DNA from: an uncultured Eubacteriales bacterium
GTDB taxonomy: Bacteria > Bacillota > Clostridia > Christensenellales > Borkfalkiaceae
Assembly: GCA_902767225.1 (NCBI GenBank)
Contig: CACXGN010000020.1
Coordinates: 62,001 to 126,000 of the forward strand
DNA length: 64,000 nucleotides
Direction: 5' to 3'
The notes beneath the pieces are model-generated. The model did not search any database and was not told the origin of the DNA. It was given only the letters and a program-made list of their open reading frames with translations. Of the stretch, positions 52,315 through 61,968 are shown in pieces. Position 1 is the first letter of the stretch; each line of letters starts with the position of its first letter. A program made the translations under genes and the position numbers.

Positions 52315-53175
52315 TCAGTAATCCCATTTCGGAATATATTCTTCGCTGCTGCTTTTATAGTCTTGGTAAAACGCCTTTTCTATTCCCAAAGATATGGCGT
52401 AATCCACAACCTTTTCGTATTCTCTTTTGGTAATCTTTCTTTTAAGTTCGGGAAAAGAATCTATCTCACCAAAAGGCACGTATTGACTCATAATGTTTAT
52501 ATACGCCTTATCTTTAATAGACGAAAACCAGTCGAGAATTTTCATGCTGTCCGAAACGTTTTGCGGCAAAACCAAATGCCTTACTATAACGCCGCTTTTA
52601 ATAAGCCCATCGTTACCGAAAACGAGCGGCTTATTCGCCATAAATTCTATTGCCTTAGAAGCAACGGCGAAATAGTTTTCTTTGCCGCAATACCGCTTTG
52701 AAACTTCGGGCGAAAAGAATTTCATATCCGGAAGATATACGTCTATATACGGATCGATTTCTTTTAATATTTCCACTCTTTCGTATCCGTGCGTGTTGTA
52801 AACAATCGGGACTTTCGGCTTATAGATATTAAGTGCGTGAACAATCTGCGAAGAGTAGTGGGTTGGGTTAACTAAATTTATGTTGTGCGCGCCCATATCT
52901 TCCAGCCGCTTAAAAATATCTGCAAGTTCTTCTACGCTGAAATCCTTGCCGCGTTTCATGCGCGAAAGGTCGTAATTCTGGCAGAAAACGCATTTAAGCG
53001 AGCAACCGCAAAAGAACACCGTTCCCGAGCCGTTCTTGCCGGAAATTTGGGGTTCTTCGCCCGTATGAAGATAAAATTTAGCGATGCGGATATTGTTATC
53101 CGCACCGCAATAGCCTTTTTCATTTTCACGGTCTATTTTGCAACCGTTAGGGCAAAGAGAACAAGCCTTATTCAA
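52315..53175 (-). CDS. PflX-like radical SAM protein
   Basis: A 286-aa radical SAM protein resembling pyruvate formate-lyase-activating enzymes (PflX group). The [4Fe-4S] motif is C-x3-C-x2-C in CSLKCVFCQNYD; an N-terminal CSLCPNGCKIDR and a further Cys in GYCGAD may hold another cluster. PflX proteins lack a proven substrate. The start is a TTG at 53175 with GGGAG 9 bases upstream, overlapping the ABC exporter gene by 8 bp. Confidence 0.88.
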   Translation of the reverse strand: MNKACSLCPNGCKIDRENEKGYCGADNNIRIAKFYLHTGEEPQISGKNGSGTVFFCGCSLKCVFCQNYDLSRMKRGKDFSVEELADIFKRLEDMGAHNINLVNPTHYSSQIVHALNIYKPKVPIVYNTHGYERVEILKEIDPYIDVYLPDMKFFSPEVSKRYCGKENYFAVASKAIEFMANKPLVFGNDGLIKSGVIVRHLVLPQNVSDSMKILDWFSSIKDKAYINIMSQYVPFGEIDSFPELKRKITKREYEKVVDYAISLGIEKAFYQDYKSSSEEYIPKWDY

Positions 53176-55141
53176 GTTCGAATGCTCCCGTGTAAAGTTG
53201 ATAGTAATTTCCGCGTTTTGCGATAAGTTCTTCGTGTGTTCCGCGTTCTATTATGTTGCCGTATTCCAAAACCATAATTACGTTAGAGTTCTGAACGGTT
53301 GAAAGCCTGTGCGCAATAACGAACACCGTTCTGCCTTCCATAAGTTTATCCGTGCCCTTCTGAACGAGCGCTTCGGTTCTGGTATCGATAGAAGACGTTG
53401 CCTCGTCAAGGATCATAACGGGCGCGTCTTTAACGGCGGCACGCGCAATAGAGAGAAGTTGTCTCTGCCCTTGCGAAAGGTTAGCGCCGTCGGCGGTAAG
53501 CATGGTATTGTATCCGTCGGGAAGGCGGGTTATAAAGTCGTCCGCATACGCAAGTTTTGCGGCGGCGATACACTCTTCGTCGGTAGCCGAAAGTCTTCCG
53601 TAACGTATGTTCTCCATAACCGTTCCCGTGAATAGGTTAGTGTCTTGTAAAACTATCCCCAGCGAACGGCGAAGGTCGGCTTTTTTGATCTTGTTTATAT
53701 TTATGCCGTCGTATCTTATCTTTCCGTCGGCAATATCGTAAAAGCGGTTTATAAGGTTGGTTATGGTAGTTTTTCCCGCGCCCGTCGCACCGACAAACGC
53801 CACTTTCTGACCGGGTTTTGCGTATAGCGAAACGTTATGCAAAACTATTCTTTCGGGAACGTATCCGAAGTCTACGTCGAACATGCGAATATCGCCTTTA
53901 AGTTCGGTATAAGTAACCGTTCCGTCGGCTTTGTGCGGGTGTTTCCATGCCCAGTGCCCCGTGCGTTCTTCGCTTTCGGTTATCACGCCGTTTTCGTCTA
54001 TATTGCATCTGACGAGCGTAACGTATCCGTCGTCCGTTTCAGACTCTTCGTCAAGCAAACTGAATATTCTGGACGCGCCCGCAAGCCCCATTACCACCGA
54101 GTTTATCTGTTGGGAAGATTGCGCAATGTTGTTCGTAAACTGTTTGCTTATAGGCAAGAAAGCCATAATGACTATTAAAAACGCGGTTGCCGATAAATCC
54201 TGTATTCCGGTTATGGTAAGGTTTTTCGCGCCGAGAACGGTAAGCAGCCCGCCCACGAACGCTACGAAAACGTATAAAATGTTTCCGATGTTTCCCATTA
54301 TCGGCATTAAGATATTCGCAAACGTATTCGCCTTTGTTGTATCGTCGCAGAGTTTGTCGTTTTTAACATCGAAGTCCGCTTTACTTTGATCTTCGTGGCA
54401 GAAAACTTTAATAACCTTCTGTCCGTGTATCATTTCTTCGATAAAGCCTTCTTCTTCGCCCAAAGAAATTTGCTGGCGAACGAAGTATTTGGCGGAGTTG
54501 CCACCGATTTTTTTGGTTACGAAGAACATTGCGATAATTCCCGCAAATATTACCAGGGAAAGCCAAATACTGTAAGAAAGCATTATTCCGAGAAGGACTA
54601 AAATACTTACGATAGAAGAATATAAAGAGGGGATACTCTGCGAGATGAGTTGACGGAGCGCGTCTGTATCGTTGGTATAAACGGACATGATGTCGCCCGT
54701 TTTATGCGTGTCGAAATATCTTATCGGAAGAGATTGCATCTTGTTAAAAAGGTTGGTTCTCGTCTGATGCAAAAACTTTTGCGTTAAAACCGCGCCGAGC
54801 CTTGTGTATATATAAGAACACAAAATATTAAGCCCGTAAACTCCGCCCATGATAACGAATATCAAAACAAGGTTTGGCCATACCGCGTCGAACGCTTGGG
54901 CGGGGGTATAGCTGAACTTATTGATATATTTTATTGCGGTCTGCAATTCTTTTAACAGATTAGTTAAAAAGATAGAAGACGCAACCGACGTTATCGCCGT
55001 TATAGTCAGGCAAATAAAGATTGCCGAAACAAGCCCTTTGTTTTGGATAAAGAGCATTTTTAAAAGTCTTTTAAGCGTGCCTTTTTTAGCCGCCTGCATA
55101 GGTGCGCCGTTTTTCATTCCTCTTGGCATTTTCGGAGGCAT
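53168..55141 (-). CDS. ABC exporter half-transporter with canonical ATP site
   Basis: A 657-aa fused membrane-ATPase protein: six helices (about 40-350), then a nucleotide-binding domain with Walker A GATGAGKTTI, signature LSQGQRQLLSIA, Walker B VMILDEATSSID and switch IAHRLSTV, all catalytic residues present. It has a Pro/Met-rich N-terminus and an insert before the ATPase domain (about 375-420). With the neighbouring gene it should form a heterodimeric multidrug-type exporter. Confidence 0.93.
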   Translation of the reverse strand: MPPKMPRGMKNGAPMQAAKKGTLKRLLKMLFIQNKGLVSAIFICLTITAITSVASSIFLTNLLKELQTAIKYINKFSYTPAQAFDAVWPNLVLIFVIMGGVYGLNILCSYIYTRLGAVLTQKFLHQTRTNLFNKMQSLPIRYFDTHKTGDIMSVYTNDTDALRQLISQSIPSLYSSIVSILVLLGIMLSYSIWLSLVIFAGIIAMFFVTKKIGGNSAKYFVRQQISLGEEEGFIEEMIHGQKVIKVFCHEDQSKADFDVKNDKLCDDTTKANTFANILMPIMGNIGNILYVFVAFVGGLLTVLGAKNLTITGIQDLSATAFLIVIMAFLPISKQFTNNIAQSSQQINSVVMGLAGASRIFSLLDEESETDDGYVTLVRCNIDENGVITESEERTGHWAWKHPHKADGTVTYTELKGDIRMFDVDFGYVPERIVLHNVSLYAKPGQKVAFVGATGAGKTTITNLINRFYDIADGKIRYDGININKIKKADLRRSLGIVLQDTNLFTGTVMENIRYGRLSATDEECIAAAKLAYADDFITRLPDGYNTMLTADGANLSQGQRQLLSIARAAVKDAPVMILDEATSSIDTRTEALVQKGTDKLMEGRTVFVIAHRLSTVQNSNVIMVLEYGNIIERGTHEELIAKRGNYYQLYTGAFELE

Positions 55142-55142
55142 A

Positions 55143-56930
55143 TCAGTTTCCCTCCTTATTATTTACTTTATTTTGCGAATAATATAAATCTTTATAGATT
55201 TCGTTATTCGCAAGAAGTTCCGCGTGCGTTCCGCAAGCGGTTATAGTTCCGCAGTCCATTATAATAATTTTATCCGCGTCTTCTATTGACGCGATCCTTT
55301 GAGCGATAATGATCTTTGTTGTTGTCGGAATATATTCCGCAAAAGCCTTTCTTATAAGCGCGTCAGTCTTCGTGTCTACCGCGCTGGTGGAGTCGTCAAG
55401 TATAAGGATTTTAGGCTTTTTAAGTAACGCACGTGCGATACATAACCTTTGCTTTTGTCCGCCGGAAGCGTTCACGCCACCTTGTTCGATCTTTTTATCG
55501 AGCGAAACGCTGCCTATTTGCGCAAGGTCTAACGCATGCTGTATTTCTTCGTCGGTTGCGGAAGGGTTGCCCCAAAGCATATTCTCTCTGACCGTTCCGG
55601 AAAAAAGCACGTTTTTTTGCAAAACCATAGCGACAGCGTTTCTTAAAGAATCTAAATCGTATTCTTTAACGTTCACTCCGCCTACTTTAACTTCGCCTTC
55701 CGTGCAGTCGTATAGCCTTGGGATCAGTTGAACGAGCGAAGTTTTACTGGAACCCGTCGCCCCGATAATACCTATCGTTTCGCCACTTTCTATTTTAAGG
55801 TTGATATCGTATAGAGCGGGTTTTTCGGCTTTTTCGGAATACTTAAACGCAACGCAGTTAAACTCGACCGAACCGTCGGCGATCTCGGTTATTGCGTTTT
55901 CGGGGGATGTAAGGTTAGGTTTTTCGTTAAGGACTTCCGAAATACGTTTTGCCGACGCCGCGCTTATAACTATCATAACCATTATCATAGATACCATCAT
56001 AAGGCTCATAAGCATCTGGAAAGAGTAAGTCATAAAACTTTGAAGCTGGGTAAGTTGCAACATCTGTTCGTTGGATTTTACGATAAATATCGCTCCGAAA
56101 AGGTATAGCGCGATAAGTCCCGCATACACGCAAAAGTTCATAAGCGGAGTGTTAAGAGCAATAAGTTTTTCCGCCTTTGTAAAGTCTTCTTTAACGTTCT
56201 TGCTCGCTTTTTCGAATTTTTCTTTTTCGTAATCTTCACGAACGTAAGATTTAACGACCCTCATCCCGCGAACGTTTTCTTCAACCGATTCGTTCATTGC
56301 GTCGTATTTATGGAATATGCGTTTAAAAAACGGTATAGCCTTACCCATTATCAAGAATAGACCGACGGCAAGAATAGGAGTCGTTGCAAGGAAGATAAGC
56401 GACATACGCCAACTGATGGAAAACGCCATTACCATAGAGAAAATAAGCATTAACGGCGCTCTGAAAGCGATACGGATTATCATCATATAAGACATTTGAA
56501 CGTTCGTTACGTCGGTAGTTAATCTCGTTACCAAACTCGAAGAAGAGAATTTATCGATGTTAGAAAAAGAGAAATCCTGTATTTTATAATACATATCTTT
56601 CCTAAGGTTTTTGGCAAATCCGCTCGACGCCACAGCGCAGAATTTGCCGGACATAATACCGAAAAATAACGAAGCAAAAGCCAAAAAAATCAATATCAAA
56701 CCATATTTTAGTATTTCTATCAAAAGATCCCCGCCGGTTTGTTCGATGTTTTCGATACTGTCTAATAGCCAGGTCATAACGAGCGGAATAAATACTTCCA
56801 AAATTACTTCGATCGTTACGAAAATCGGAGCAAGGATAGACGGTTTTTTATATTCTCTTATAGAGTGCGAAATAGTCTTTATAACGCCTTCGCTTGCACC
56901 GTTTTTAATTGTGTTTTGTTTTTTACGCAT
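55143..56930 (-). CDS. ABC exporter half-transporter with degenerate ATP site
   Basis: A 595-aa fused membrane-ATPase protein with six helices. Its ATPase domain departs from consensus: Walker A is GATGSSKTSL, the residue after Walker B is Asp instead of Glu (ILILDDSTSAVD), the switch His is Gln (IAQRIASI), and the signature is ASGGQKQR. This is the degenerate partner seen in BmrCD/LmrCD/TM287-288-type heterodimers. AAGGAG precedes the ATG, and a small hairpin (56953-56966) sits in the leader. The partner follows after 1 bp. Confidence 0.92.
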   Translation of the reverse strand: MRKKQNTIKNGASEGVIKTISHSIREYKKPSILAPIFVTIEVILEVFIPLVMTWLLDSIENIEQTGGDLLIEILKYGLILIFLAFASLFFGIMSGKFCAVASSGFAKNLRKDMYYKIQDFSFSNIDKFSSSSLVTRLTTDVTNVQMSYMMIIRIAFRAPLMLIFSMVMAFSISWRMSLIFLATTPILAVGLFLIMGKAIPFFKRIFHKYDAMNESVEENVRGMRVVKSYVREDYEKEKFEKASKNVKEDFTKAEKLIALNTPLMNFCVYAGLIALYLFGAIFIVKSNEQMLQLTQLQSFMTYSFQMLMSLMMVSMIMVMIVISAASAKRISEVLNEKPNLTSPENAITEIADGSVEFNCVAFKYSEKAEKPALYDINLKIESGETIGIIGATGSSKTSLVQLIPRLYDCTEGEVKVGGVNVKEYDLDSLRNAVAMVLQKNVLFSGTVRENMLWGNPSATDEEIQHALDLAQIGSVSLDKKIEQGGVNASGGQKQRLCIARALLKKPKILILDDSTSAVDTKTDALIRKAFAEYIPTTTKIIIAQRIASIEDADKIIIMDCGTITACGTHAELLANNEIYKDLYYSQNKVNNKEGN

Positions 56931-57017
56931 TGAGTTCTCCTTTTATGTCGGCACGCTTTTCAGCGTATTATAAGCAAAAAAGTTCCTTTTAAATATTTAT
57001 TTAAAACTATGCTAAAT

Positions 57018-57046
57018 ATTATATTCGTGCAAAAAAATAAAGTCAA
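57018..57046 (-). promoter_or_regulatory. Promoter of the ABC exporter operon
   Basis: On the minus strand TTGACT (57041-57046), 17-bp spacer, TATAAT (57018-57023); leader of about 80 nt. Confidence 0.7.
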
Positions 57047-57113
57047 ACGATTTTCCTATCGGTAATAAAATAATTAAGGTTAAATAAGGCGCAAAACCGT
57101 TTAACTTAAAAAG

Positions 57114-57160
57114 GGCGTATTTACGCCAAAAATCGATAAGCAAAAAGGGCTTAAAGCCCC
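57114..57160 (-). terminator. Two leftward terminator-like hairpins between divergent promoters
   Basis: GGCGTA-TT-TACGCC (57114-57127) and GGGCTT-A-AAGCCC (57147-57159) are each followed, on the minus strand, by about five T. They lie upstream of the exporter promoter in the 309-bp gene-free region 56931-57239. Apart from these, the two promoters and a weaker GTTAAA / TTTAAC repeat (about 57080-57104), I see nothing there. Confidence 0.5.
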
Positions 57161-57169
57161 TGTTTGCAA

Positions 57170-57198
57170 TTGACAATCGGTAAAAAAAATTGTATAAT
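57170..57198 (+). promoter_or_regulatory. Promoter of metK
   Basis: Perfect consensus TTGACA (57170-57175) and TATAAT (57193-57198), 17-bp spacer. The leader is only about 35 nt, too short for a SAM riboswitch. Confidence 0.8.
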
Positions 57199-57239
57199 AA
57201 CAATGTTTAAATATATTACGGACGAAAACGGAAAATACT

Positions 57240-58415
57240 ATGAGAGATTTTTTTACGAGTGAAAGTGTAACGGCGGGGCATCCCGATAAAATTTGCGATT
57301 GCGTAGCGGATAGAATTTTAGACGAATATCTTAAAAACGATAAGGATTCGAGAGTCGCTTGCGAAGTTTCGGCGACTACCGACTTTATGCTCATTATGGG
57401 CGAAGTAACGTCGAAAGCAAAGGTAGACGTTGAAGCCCTTGCAAGGGAAGTTATAAAAGAAATAGGCTACACCGATAAATCGGTAGGCTTTTCTTATGAT
57501 AGCGTGGAAATCGTAAAAAAATTAAACCGCCAGTCTCCCGACATTGCGCAGGGGGTTGACGCTTCTTGCGAATTTAAGTCTACTAACGATAAATACGATT
57601 TAATCGGCGCGGGCGATCAGGGTTTGATGTTCGGATACGCCACGCGTGAAACGGAAGAACTTATGCCGCTGCCAATTATGCTTTCCCATAAACTTTGCAA
57701 AAGGCTTGAAGAAGTCAGAAAGAGCGGGCTACTTAGCTATCTCCGTCCGGACGGAAAGGGGCAGGTTACCGTCGAATACGACGGGAAAACTCCCGTTAGG
57801 ATAGAGGCTGTGGTTTTATCTTCCCAGCATGACGATAAGGTGTCTACCGAAAAACTCCGCGAAGATTTGAAAAAATACGTAATAGACGAAGTGCTTCCTA
57901 AAGAGTATCTTGACGAAAACACAAAATATTATATCAATCCGACGGGCAGATTCGAAGTCGGCGGGCCGAACGGCGATTCGGGGCTTACCGGCAGAAAAAT
58001 AATTGTCGATACTTACGGCGGAAAATGTCCGCACGGCGGCGGTGCTTTTTCGGGGAAAGATCCAACGAAGGTAGATAGATCCGCCGCGTATATGGCGAGA
58101 TACGTTTGCAAAAACGTAGTAAAATCCGGTCTTGCGGACGAGTGCCAGATCCAACTTGCCTATGCGATAGGCGTTGCAAATCCGCTTTCCGTTAAGGTTT
58201 TAACCTTCGGCACGGGGAAAATGCCGGACAGCGAACTTACAGATATTATAATGAAAGAATTTGATCTGCGTCCCGCGGCTATAATCGAAAAGTTAGGGCT
58301 TAAAAATCCCATTTACTATCAGACTGCGGCATATGGGCATTTCGGCAAAGAAAATCTGCCGTGGGAAAAGACCGACAAGGCAGAAGATCTTAAAAAATAT
58401 CTTAAAAACGCTTAA
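57240..58415 (+). CDS. metK: S-adenosylmethionine synthetase
   Basis: Makes S-adenosylmethionine from methionine and ATP. Motifs seen: [16 protein letters not shown] (ATP-binding His), [30 protein letters not shown] (P-loop-like) and [20 protein letters not shown], each a known MetK segment. 391 aa, normal. The ribosome-binding site is weak (CGGAAAA). TAATG overlap with comFC. Confidence 0.98.
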   Translation: MRDFFTSESVTAGHPDKICDCVADRILDEYLKNDKDSRVACEVSATTDFMLIMGEVTSKAKVDVEALAREVIKEIGYTDKSVGFSYDSVEIVKKLNRQSPDIAQGVDASCEFKSTNDKYDLIGAGDQGLMFGYATRETEELMPLPIMLSHKLCKRLEEVRKSGLLSYLRPDGKGQVTVEYDGKTPVRIEAVVLSSQHDDKVSTEKLREDLKKYVIDEVLPKEYLDENTKYYINPTGRFEVGGPNGDSGLTGRKIIVDTYGGKCPHGGGAFSGKDPTKVDRSAAYMARYVCKNVVKSGLADECQIQLAYAIGVANPLSVKVLTFGTGKMPDSELTDIIMKEFDLRPAAIIEKLGLKNPIYYQTAAYGHFGKENLPWEKTDKAEDLKKYLKNA

Positions 58416-59149
58416 TGAAAAGGTTTGCCGCATTTATAAAAAAACTTCTGTTTAACGAAAGGTGGAAGTGTAATCTTTGCGGGAAAGAAATATTTTCGGG
58501 ATATTTTTGTCCGGAGTGCGAAAAGAAGATAAATTATAACGATAAAAATATCTGTAACCGTTGCGGTAGGAAGACTGCCGTTCCCGAAGAGTATTGCGAT
58601 TCGTGTAAAAATATCGATTTCCCCGCCGATAAGGTAAGAAGCGCGCTTTGTTACGATAAAACGAGTTCGATACTTATTCAGAATTTTAAGTATAACGGCA
58701 AAAAGTATTTGGCGGAAATTTTTTCGGAATTTATTTCAAACGTATATTTCAAGAACTTTCTGTCGGCGGACTTTATAACTTTCGTTCCGATGAGCGTTAA
58801 AGAGAAAAAGAACAGGGGCTTTAACCAGTCCGAACTTCTTGCTATCGCTACGGCGGAGAGAATAGGGCTTCCGGTAAAGGATATTTTACTAAAAACGCGC
58901 GAGACGGATCGTCAGGCAAAACTAAATAGAGAAGAACGGCTTAAAAACTTGCGCGGCGCGTTTAAGGTGACCGATAAAAAAGAAGTTTCGGGTAAAAAGG
59001 TCCTTTTAATCGACGACGTTTTTACTACCGGCGCAACTTCTCTGACGATTTCGGGGATACTTAAAAAGGCTGGGGCGGACAAGGTTACAGTTTTAACCGT
59101 CGCAAGCGTTCCGAATATAAGAGAAAATACACAATCAGACGAACAATAA
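58415..59149 (+). CDS. comFC: ComF-family phosphoribosyltransferase-like protein
   Basis: A 244-aa ComFC-type protein. The N-terminal half has zinc-ribbon cysteines (CNLCGKEI, CPEC, CNRCGR, CDSC); the C-terminal half is a phosphoribosyltransferase domain with PRPP motif VLLIDDVFTTGATS and the family segment RGFNQSELLA. ComFC acts in natural transformation, where it is thought to help the DNA uptake or recombination machinery. Located between metK and secA and co-transcribed with them. Confidence 0.94.
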   Translation: MKRFAAFIKKLLFNERWKCNLCGKEIFSGYFCPECEKKINYNDKNICNRCGRKTAVPEEYCDSCKNIDFPADKVRSALCYDKTSSILIQNFKYNGKKYLAEIFSEFISNVYFKNFLSADFITFVPMSVKEKKNRGFNQSELLAIATAERIGLPVKDILLKTRETDRQAKLNREERLKNLRGAFKVTDKKEVSGKKVLLIDDVFTTGATSLTISGILKKAGADKVTVLTVASVPNIRENTQSDEQ

Positions 59150-59172
59150 ACTAACAGGTTAAAGGAGAAAAT

Positions 59173-61860
59173 ATGGGTTTATTCACGTATATTCTAGGCG
59201 GCGAAGGCAGAAGAGCACTTCGCAAACTCGATAGAATGGCAGACAAAGTTTTATCGCTCGAAGGTAAATACGTTAATCTTTCTGACGCGGAGTTAAAAGA
59301 ACAGACCAACGTCTTAAAAGGCAGATTGAAAAAAGGTGAAACGCTTGACGATATTTTATTCGACGCTTTCGCAGTCGTAAGAGAGGCGGCGGGAAGAGTT
59401 CTCAATATGAAACATTATAAAGTCCAGATAATCGGCGGAATATGTTTGCACCAAGGAAGAGTCGCCGAAATGAAGACGGGCGAAGGTAAAACTCTCGTGG
59501 CAACTTTGCCGGCGTATCTTAACGCGCTTTCAGGAAACGGCGTTCATATCGTCACCGTAAACGATTACCTTGCCTCGCGTGACGCGGAGTGGATGGGTAA
59601 GGTTTATAAGTTCTTGGGGCTTACGGTCGGCGTTGCCGTTTCCGGCATGGAAGACGACGCAAAACGCTTGGCTTACGCTGCCGATATAACTTACGGCACT
59701 AATAACGAAATGGGCTTTGACTATTTGAGAGATAACCTTAAATTCAAACTCGAAGATATGGTTCAAAGGGAACTCTCTTTTGCAATAGTCGACGAAGTGG
59801 ACTCCATTTTAATCGACGAAGCGAGAACTCCTTTGATCATTTCGGGCAGAGGCGGCGAATCGAGCGAAAAATACGTTACCGCAAATAGGTTCGTTAAAAC
59901 CTTAAAACCCGAAGAAGATTTTACGATAGACATCAAGGAAAAAAGCGTTCAGATAACCGAATCGGGCGCGGCAAAGGCTGAAAGATTTTTCAACCTTAAT
60001 TCCTTTTCGGATATTGAAAACGCCGAACTTTCACACCATATCCAGCAAGCTTTAAAGGCAAACTATATCTTTAAAAAAGATAACGACTACGTAGTATCCG
60101 ACGGCGAAGTTATAATCGTCGACGAGTTTACCGGAAGACTTATGATCGGCAGAAGATATTCGGACGGTTTGCATCAGGCTATCGAAGCCAAAGAAGGCGT
60201 TAAGGTCAGAAACGAAAATAAGACCATGGCGACCATAACCTTCCAAAATTATTTCAGACTCTATAAAAAGCTTTCGGGTATGACGGGAACCGCCAAAACC
60301 GAAGAAGAAGAGTTCAGAGCGATCTACGGGCTTGACGTTTTGGAAATTCCCACGAATAAACCCGTAATAAGGCAAGATAATCCCGACGTTATATTCAAAA
60401 ACGTTAAGGGCAAAAATATTGCAATCGTTAGAAGGATCAAAGAACTTCATAAGATAGGCGCGCCTATCCTTGTCGGCACGGTAACGGTAGAAAAGTCGGA
60501 AGAGATTTCAAGGCTTCTAATTAAAGAAGGTATTAAACATAACGTTCTTAACGCCAAAAACCACGCAAAAGAAGCGGATATAGTCGCGCAGGCGGGAAGA
60601 TTCGGTGCGGTAACCATTGCAACCAACATGGCAGGTCGTGGAACGGATATTCTTCTCGGTGGTAACCCCGAGTTTATGGCAAAAAGAAAACTTCGCGATT
60701 CGGGCGAAAAGGAAGAAGACATCGATCTTGCAACTTCTTATATTTCGGACGTTCCCGAAAATATAGAGGCGCTCCGCGAAAAGTATCGCGAACTATATAA
60801 TAAATTCAAAGCGCAGACGGACGAAGAAAAAGAAAAGGTAATTGCCGCCGGCGGACTTCATATTCTCGGCACCGAACGTCACGAGTCCCGAAGGATAGAT
60901 AACCAGTTAAGGGGCAGAAGCGGACGTCAGGGCGACCCCGGTTCATCAACTTTCTTTATCTCTTGCGAAGACGATTTGACTAAGCGTTTCGGCGGGGAAA
61001 GGATGCAGCGCGTTTACGAATTCTTTAAGGTCGAAGACGACACGCCTATCCAGTCCAAAATGCTTTCAAGAAGAGTTGAGAACGCTCAGCGCACGATAGA
61101 AGGCAGAAACTTCGGCATAAGAAAAACCGTGTTAGAGTATGACGACGTTATGAATAAACAGCGCGAAGTTATGTATGCGGAACGCAATAAGGTAATTAAA
61201 GAAGATAACGTTCACCAAGATATTCTAAATCTTATTCCGGACTTCGTTGCGGAAGTCGTCGGTGGCGAGATAAATAACGAAAATAAACCCAGCACTTGGG
61301 ATTTAGACGCGCTAAATAAAGCGATCGAACAAAAACTCCTTCCCGAAGGCAGCGAGTTCGTCACCAAAGAACGCTCCGAAAACTGGGATTATGAGTATTT
61401 GCTTGAAAAACTTACCGAAGAAACGATCAACGTTTACGAAGAAAAGGTAAAAAGGTATAAAGAAGAAGGCTTTAACTTCGATAAGCTCGAAAAAGATATT
61501 CTTCTTCATATGATCGACAGAAAGTGGATAGACCATATCGACTCTATGGATCAGTTAAGAAAGGGAATATCGCTTAGAAGTTACGGCAACGTAGACCCCG
61601 TTTTGGAATACAAGAAAGAAGGCTATGAAATGTTCGAAGACTTGACTTCGTCTATTAGGGAAGATACCGTCGTAACCCTTATTAAGGGCGAGATACAGCG
61701 CACCGTAACGATTAAAAAGCGCGCCCCCGAACACCTTTCCACTAATCAAGAAGGCAGTAAAGGCGTTCAGCACGTCGCCAAAGGCACTCCGGGCAGAAAC
61801 GATTTGTGCCCATGTGGTAGCGGAAAGAAGTATAAAAACTGCTGCGGTAAAGAGAACTAA
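59173..61860 (+). CDS. secA: Preprotein translocase ATPase SecA
   Basis: Motor of Sec-dependent protein export. Walker A is MKTGEGKTLVATLPAYL, DEAD-type box IVDEVDSILIDEA, helicase segment NMAGRGTDILLGGNPE, and LRGRSGRQGDPGSS. The C-terminus is a zinc-binding SEC-C motif, [20 protein letters not shown], preceded by a variable linker. 895 aa. AAGGAG precedes the ATG. The last 63 bp and the following 47 bp are duplicated downstream (see repeats at 61798 and 61967). Confidence 0.98.
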   Translation: MGLFTYILGGEGRRALRKLDRMADKVLSLEGKYVNLSDAELKEQTNVLKGRLKKGETLDDILFDAFAVVREAAGRVLNMKHYKVQIIGGICLHQGRVAEMKTGEGKTLVATLPAYLNALSGNGVHIVTVNDYLASRDAEWMGKVYKFLGLTVGVAVSGMEDDAKRLAYAADITYGTNNEMGFDYLRDNLKFKLEDMVQRELSFAIVDEVDSILIDEARTPLIISGRGGESSEKYVTANRFVKTLKPEEDFTIDIKEKSVQITESGAAKAERFFNLNSFSDIENAELSHHIQQALKANYIFKKDNDYVVSDGEVIIVDEFTGRLMIGRRYSDGLHQAIEAKEGVKVRNENKTMATITFQNYFRLYKKLSGMTGTAKTEEEEFRAIYGLDVLEIPTNKPVIRQDNPDVIFKNVKGKNIAIVRRIKELHKIGAPILVGTVTVEKSEEISRLLIKEGIKHNVLNAKNHAKEADIVAQAGRFGAVTIATNMAGRGTDILLGGNPEFMAKRKLRDSGEKEEDIDLATSYISDVPENIEALREKYRELYNKFKAQTDEEKEKVIAAGGLHILGTERHESRRIDNQLRGRSGRQGDPGSSTFFISCEDDLTKRFGGERMQRVYEFFKVEDDTPIQSKMLSRRVENAQRTIEGRNFGIRKTVLEYDDVMNKQREVMYAERNKVIKEDNVHQDILNLIPDFVAEVVGGEINNENKPSTWDLDALNKAIEQKLLPEGSEFVTKERSENWDYEYLLEKLTEETINVYEEKVKRYKEEGFNFDKLEKDILLHMIDRKWIDHIDSMDQLRKGISLRSYGNVDPVLEYKKEGYEMFEDLTSSIREDTVVTLIKGEIQRTVTIKKRAPEHLSTNQEGSKGVQHVAKGTPGRNDLCPCGSGKKYKNCCGKEN

Positions 61861-61907
61861 AAAGATATGTCGGCGGTCGTTTCTGCCGTAGAGAGCGGAG
61901 CGAACGT
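61798..61907 (+). repeat. 110-bp direct repeat, copy 1 (within and after secA)
   Basis: Covers the last 21 codons of secA including the stop, plus 47 bp of downstream DNA. It is 101/110 identical to copy 2 (61967-62076), without gaps. Confidence 0.9.
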
Positions 61908-61922
61908 CGATATATATAATGA

Positions 61923-61968
61923 TTTTTCGGTTTCGCGTAGCGAAAGTAGCCTATGGCTATCCGAAAAA
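61923..61968. repeat. Perfect three-way-junction palindrome between the secA-tail repeats
   Basis: Outer stem TTTTTCGG (61923-61930) / CCGAAAAA (61961-61968) encloses two hairpins: TTTCGC-GTA-GCGAAA (61931-61945) and TAGCC-TAT-GGCTA (61947-61959). All stems are perfectly paired. Confidence 0.8.

Noticed and set aside
57176-57239. Possible SAM riboswitch before metK
   Set aside because: The leader after the consensus promoter is only about 35 nt and has no S-box structure.
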